A stretch of 6,780 bases of DNA from an uncultured Lachnospiraceae bacterium (GTDB taxonomy: Bacteria; Bacillota; Clostridia; Lachnospirales; Lachnospiraceae), in NCBI GenBank assembly GCA_934351705.1, contig CAKRJK010000077.1:1-6780 (forward strand), written 5' to 3'. The translations under genes were made by a program, and so were the position numbers. Positions 4,437-6,780 of the stretch are shown piece by piece; position 1 is the stretch's first letter; each line of letters starts with the position of its first letter. The notes under the pieces were generated by a model. It was not told the origin of the DNA, did no database searches, and saw only the letters and a list, made by a program, of their open reading frames with translations.

Positions 4437-6294
4437 CAAGACAATTTTTAAGAAAAATATCGGTCATTTCTGGCCAATCTGGACAGCGTATCTGTTACTC
4501 TTGCTTTTGCTGGAGCCGTTTAATCTGTTTTTGCAGACAGGGGAAGAACGGTTGTTAAGACAGGGCGCAGATATATCGACAAGCCGGATCATGAGTTTTG
4601 CAGAGATGTTGAAAGTTGTCTCCAATCCGTTGTTTTTGTTTGTGATAGCACTGATCAGTGCTATGGCAGTTTTCTATTATATGTATCAGACAAAAAACTG
4701 TAATATGATCCATTCACTTCCGGTCAACAGAACGGAATTATTTCTTACGAATTATTTATCGGGTTTCCTTTTTATGGTGATACCGCAGATAATCAGCTTT
4801 CTGGTTACCGTGTTCGTATGTCTCGGAAGAGGAATTACGGATCTGGGATGTCTGCTCTGGAGTCATCTGGTTATGATAGGAATTGTGTTTTTTGCATACA
4901 GTCTTGCGGTCTGCGTGGGAATGCTGACAGGTCAGTTTGTGACGATGCCGATTTTTTTCGTGCTTGCAAATGGAATTGTTATGGGGCTTGAAGTCCTTGT
5001 GAGAATGCTGATTGGTTGCTTTACCTATGGACTGGGCATGAGCATTTCACCGACTTTCAGCAGAAAATTTACGCCGGTTTATTATATGTGGAGGAATCTG
5101 CATATTGATGCTTACACCAATGAGGGAGAGAGTACATTGCGGATTGCGACCTCCGGCGGAAAAATGGTAGCATGCTATGCAGCAGTCGGACTGGTCTTGG
5201 CGGTGGCAGCTTATCTTCTGTATCGAAAAAAACGATTGGAGAGTGTCGGAGATTTTATAGCGGTCAAAGGGTTAAAACCGATATTCCGATGGGGAAGTGC
5301 TGTTTGCTTTGCAATTTTGGCAGCAGTTTTAGGAGCAAGTATTGCAAATGATATGTCGGGAAGCAGCGGAGTGGCTACGGCAATCGTGGTTGCGATTATC
5401 ATTGGGATTCTGGTATTTTTTATCGCAGAGATGTTATTGCAGAAAAAATTCAAGGTCTTTACAAAGAAAAAATTTACGGAGTGTGCGGCAATGCTTGCGG
5501 TTACACTGATTGTCATTATCGGAGTTAAGGCGGATTTTTTAGGACAGGAGAGTTATGTTCCGAAAACAGATGATATAGAAAAAGTCCAGATGAACAGTGA
5601 GTTTGCGGTTTACGCAGACGGGAAAAAGGACATCGAAAGAATACGTGAAATCCATAAGATGATACTTGAGAACAAAGATGACATTACAAATATTCTCAAA
5701 GAGGAAAGTGACAGTGTCTGCTATGTAGGATTTCGGTATAGATTGAAAAACGGAAAAGTTGTGCAGAGAAGTTATAACATTCCGGCAACGACAGCTTATT
5801 ACAAACAAAAAGATTCTGTGTTACATCGTCTGTTGGAGATTCAAAACGAGTACGATAATTATATGGCGGGAATTTTCGGACCGGATTATGAAAACAAAAA
5901 ACCGATCGCCGCTCATGTGACAGCTTATAATGTCATCAATGAACAGGAGGATGAACTTGCGTTAGAGAGCAGTCTGGTGCAGGAATTGTACGATGCGGTT
6001 GCGGCAGATGTCAGAGAAGGTCATATGAAAATAGAGCCGTATGACGGAGGCAGCAATAAGGAGTACTATTATAATACGATCAGATTTTCCATGTATACGG
6101 ACAAAGCGGCGGCAGAATCACAGAATAACAATTACACAGAGTCACAGCAGACAAATGAGGTGTGGATTGATTTTTCAAAGGACTGCACACATATTATAGA
6201 AGTTTTGAACAAGGCAAATGTGTTTAATGAGGTTGATCTGTTATTGACTTGTGAGGAGTTCGACGAAATCCAGGAAAACGCAAATATGCAGTAA
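4411..6294 (+). CDS. ABC-2-type membrane protein with large C-terminal soluble domain
   Basis: The start is ATG at 4411, 8 nt after a perfect AGGAGG (4397-4402); the in-frame GTG at 4402 lies inside that site and is rejected. The 627-residue protein overlaps the ATPase gene by 26 bp, so both are made together. About nine hydrophobic segments are visible (near 20-41, 71-92, 111-137, 145-172, 175-201, 250-270, 292-312, 318-342 and 355-374), in two blocks separated by a polar stretch near 205-248. A soluble domain of about 250 residues follows, rich in Tyr, Asp, Glu and Lys, probably outside the membrane. I recall a domain of this kind annotated as DUF6449 in Firmicutes ABC permeases, but could not search. 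The protein is the transmembrane partner of the ATPase, forming an exporter or envelope-stress complex. The last segment and the domain's side of the membrane are inferred. Confidence 0.85.
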   Translation: MQSKTSYFNKTIFKKNIGHFWPIWTAYLLLLLLLEPFNLFLQTGEERLLRQGADISTSRIMSFAEMLKVVSNPLFLFVIALISAMAVFYYMYQTKNCNMIHSLPVNRTELFLTNYLSGFLFMVIPQIISFLVTVFVCLGRGITDLGCLLWSHLVMIGIVFFAYSLAVCVGMLTGQFVTMPIFFVLANGIVMGLEVLVRMLIGCFTYGLGMSISPTFSRKFTPVYYMWRNLHIDAYTNEGESTLRIATSGGKMVACYAAVGLVLAVAAYLLYRKKRLESVGDFIAVKGLKPIFRWGSAVCFAILAAVLGASIANDMSGSSGVATAIVVAIIIGILVFFIAEMLLQKKFKVFTKKKFTECAAMLAVTLIVIIGVKADFLGQESYVPKTDDIEKVQMNSEFAVYADGKKDIERIREIHKMILENKDDITNILKEESDSVCYVGFRYRLKNGKVVQRSYNIPATTAYYKQKDSVLHRLLEIQNEYDNYMAGIFGPDYENKKPIAAHVTAYNVINEQEDELALESSLVQELYDAVAADVREGHMKIEPYDGGSNKEYYYNTIRFSMYTDKAAAESQNNNYTESQQTNEVWIDFSKDCTHIIEVLNKANVFNEVDLLLTCEEFDEIQENANMQ

Positions 6295-6300
6295 AAATGC

Positions 6301-6329
6301 TTTACAACAAACGGTAGATATTGTAAAAT
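6301..6329 (+). promoter_or_regulatory. Probable der promoter
   Basis: TTTACA (6301-6306), a 17-bp spacer and TAAAAT (6324-6329) give a good housekeeping-type promoter just after the permease stop, with a start near 6336. TTTACAA (6301-6307) and TTGTAAA (6321-6327) are perfect inverse complements spanning both boxes. No T-rich terminator is visible between the permease and der, so some readthrough from the ABC operon is possible. Confidence 0.6.
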
Positions 6330-6362
6330 CAAGCGCATAGGACTAGGAAAGGATGAGTGCAT

Positions 6363-6780
6363 ATGAGCAAACCGGTTGTAGCAATCGTAGGACGTCCGAA
6401 TGTAGGAAAGTCCACACTTTTCAACGTACTCGCAGGAGAGAGAATATCTATTGTACAGGACACACCGGGTGTCACAAGAGATCGTATTTACGCGGATGTC
6501 ACTTGGTTAGATAAAGCATTTACATTGATAGATACCGGAGGAATTGAGCCGGATAGTAAAGATATTATATTATCACAGATGAGAGAGCAGGCAGAGATTG
6601 CCATAGATACCGCAGACGTTATCATTTTTATTACGGATGTCAGACAGGGACTGGTGGATTCGGATGCAAAAGTAGCGGATATGCTGCGTCGTTCCAAGAA
6701 GCCGGTAATTCTGGTAGTCAATAAAGTAGATAATTTTGATAAATTTATGCCGGATGTGTATGAATTTTATAATCTGGGAA
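6363..6780 (+). CDS. der: Ribosome-assembly GTPase Der/EngA (partial, N-terminal GTPase domain)
   Basis: The first 139 residues of a protein that continues past the right edge. Der is an essential GTPase with two tandem G domains and a KH-like C-terminal domain, needed for maturation of the 50S ribosomal subunit in the cytoplasm. The visible part is the first G domain: G1 GRPNVGKS (10-17), G2 Thr38 within PGVTRDR, G3 DTGG (57-60) and G4 NKVD (120-123). The N-terminal sequence [20 protein letters not shown] is typical of Firmicutes Der. AAGGA (6349-6353) lies 9 nt before the ATG; another ATG at 6353 is out of frame. Its own promoter precedes it, so it is a separate transcription unit from the ABC operon. 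The second G domain and KH-like domain lie outside the window and could not be checked. Confidence 0.97.
   Translation, partial: MSKPVVAIVGRPNVGKSTLFNVLAGERISIVQDTPGVTRDRIYADVTWLDKAFTLIDTGGIEPDSKDIILSQMREQAEIAIDTADVIIFITDVRQGLVDSDAKVADMLRRSKKPVILVVNKVDNFDKFMPDVYEFYNLG

Overview
The window looks like a chromosomal segment from a low-to-mid GC Firmicute of the Clostridia, most likely a gut Lachnospiraceae-type bacterium. This rests on the AGGAGG-type ribosome binding sites, the TTGACA/TATAAT-type promoters, a secreted leucine-rich-repeat surface protein, a YtrA-type GntR/ABC-2 operon and the protein style of the GTPase Der. The taxonomic placement is inference; no marker here fixes the genus.

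Layout. Positions 1-1882 (minus strand) encode the first 627 residues of a secreted LRR surface protein that runs off the left edge. A 15-codon open reading frame with a perfect AGGAGG site precedes it and overlaps its start by ATGA. Upstream lie a TATAAT box and two interleaved perfect inverted repeats (2011-2058). Positions 2121-3029 (plus strand) form a self-contained unit: a near-consensus promoter with a perfect inverted repeat in its spacer, a short RNA of about 155 nt built on two exact-period 32-nt tandem repeats, a rho-independent terminator, a 207-residue protein resembling the PBECR4 (barnase/EndoU/colicin/RelE-like) nuclease family, and a second terminator. Positions 3068-6294 are an operon of a YtrA-type GntR repressor, an ABC ATPase and a large membrane protein with a C-terminal soluble domain, driven by a promoter followed directly by a 12-bp inverted-repeat operator. 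At 6363 the essential ribosome-assembly GTPase gene der begins, behind its own promoter, and runs off the right edge.

How the genes work together. The GntR, ATPase and permease genes overlap head to tail and should act as one envelope-stress or drug-responsive ABC system that represses itself. The LRR protein is an independent secreted or wall-attached protein. The 2121-3029 unit is the most interesting part. Promoter, tandem-repeat RNA, leaky terminator and candidate nuclease is the gene order of type III toxin-antitoxin systems, but the protein does not look like the known ToxN, CptN or TenpN toxins. The two repeats differ by compensatory base changes that preserve a hairpin, which argues that the RNA structure is selected. 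I propose it as a candidate type III-like toxin-antitoxin system with a PBECR4-like toxin. A cis-acting attenuator controlling the same gene is the main alternative.
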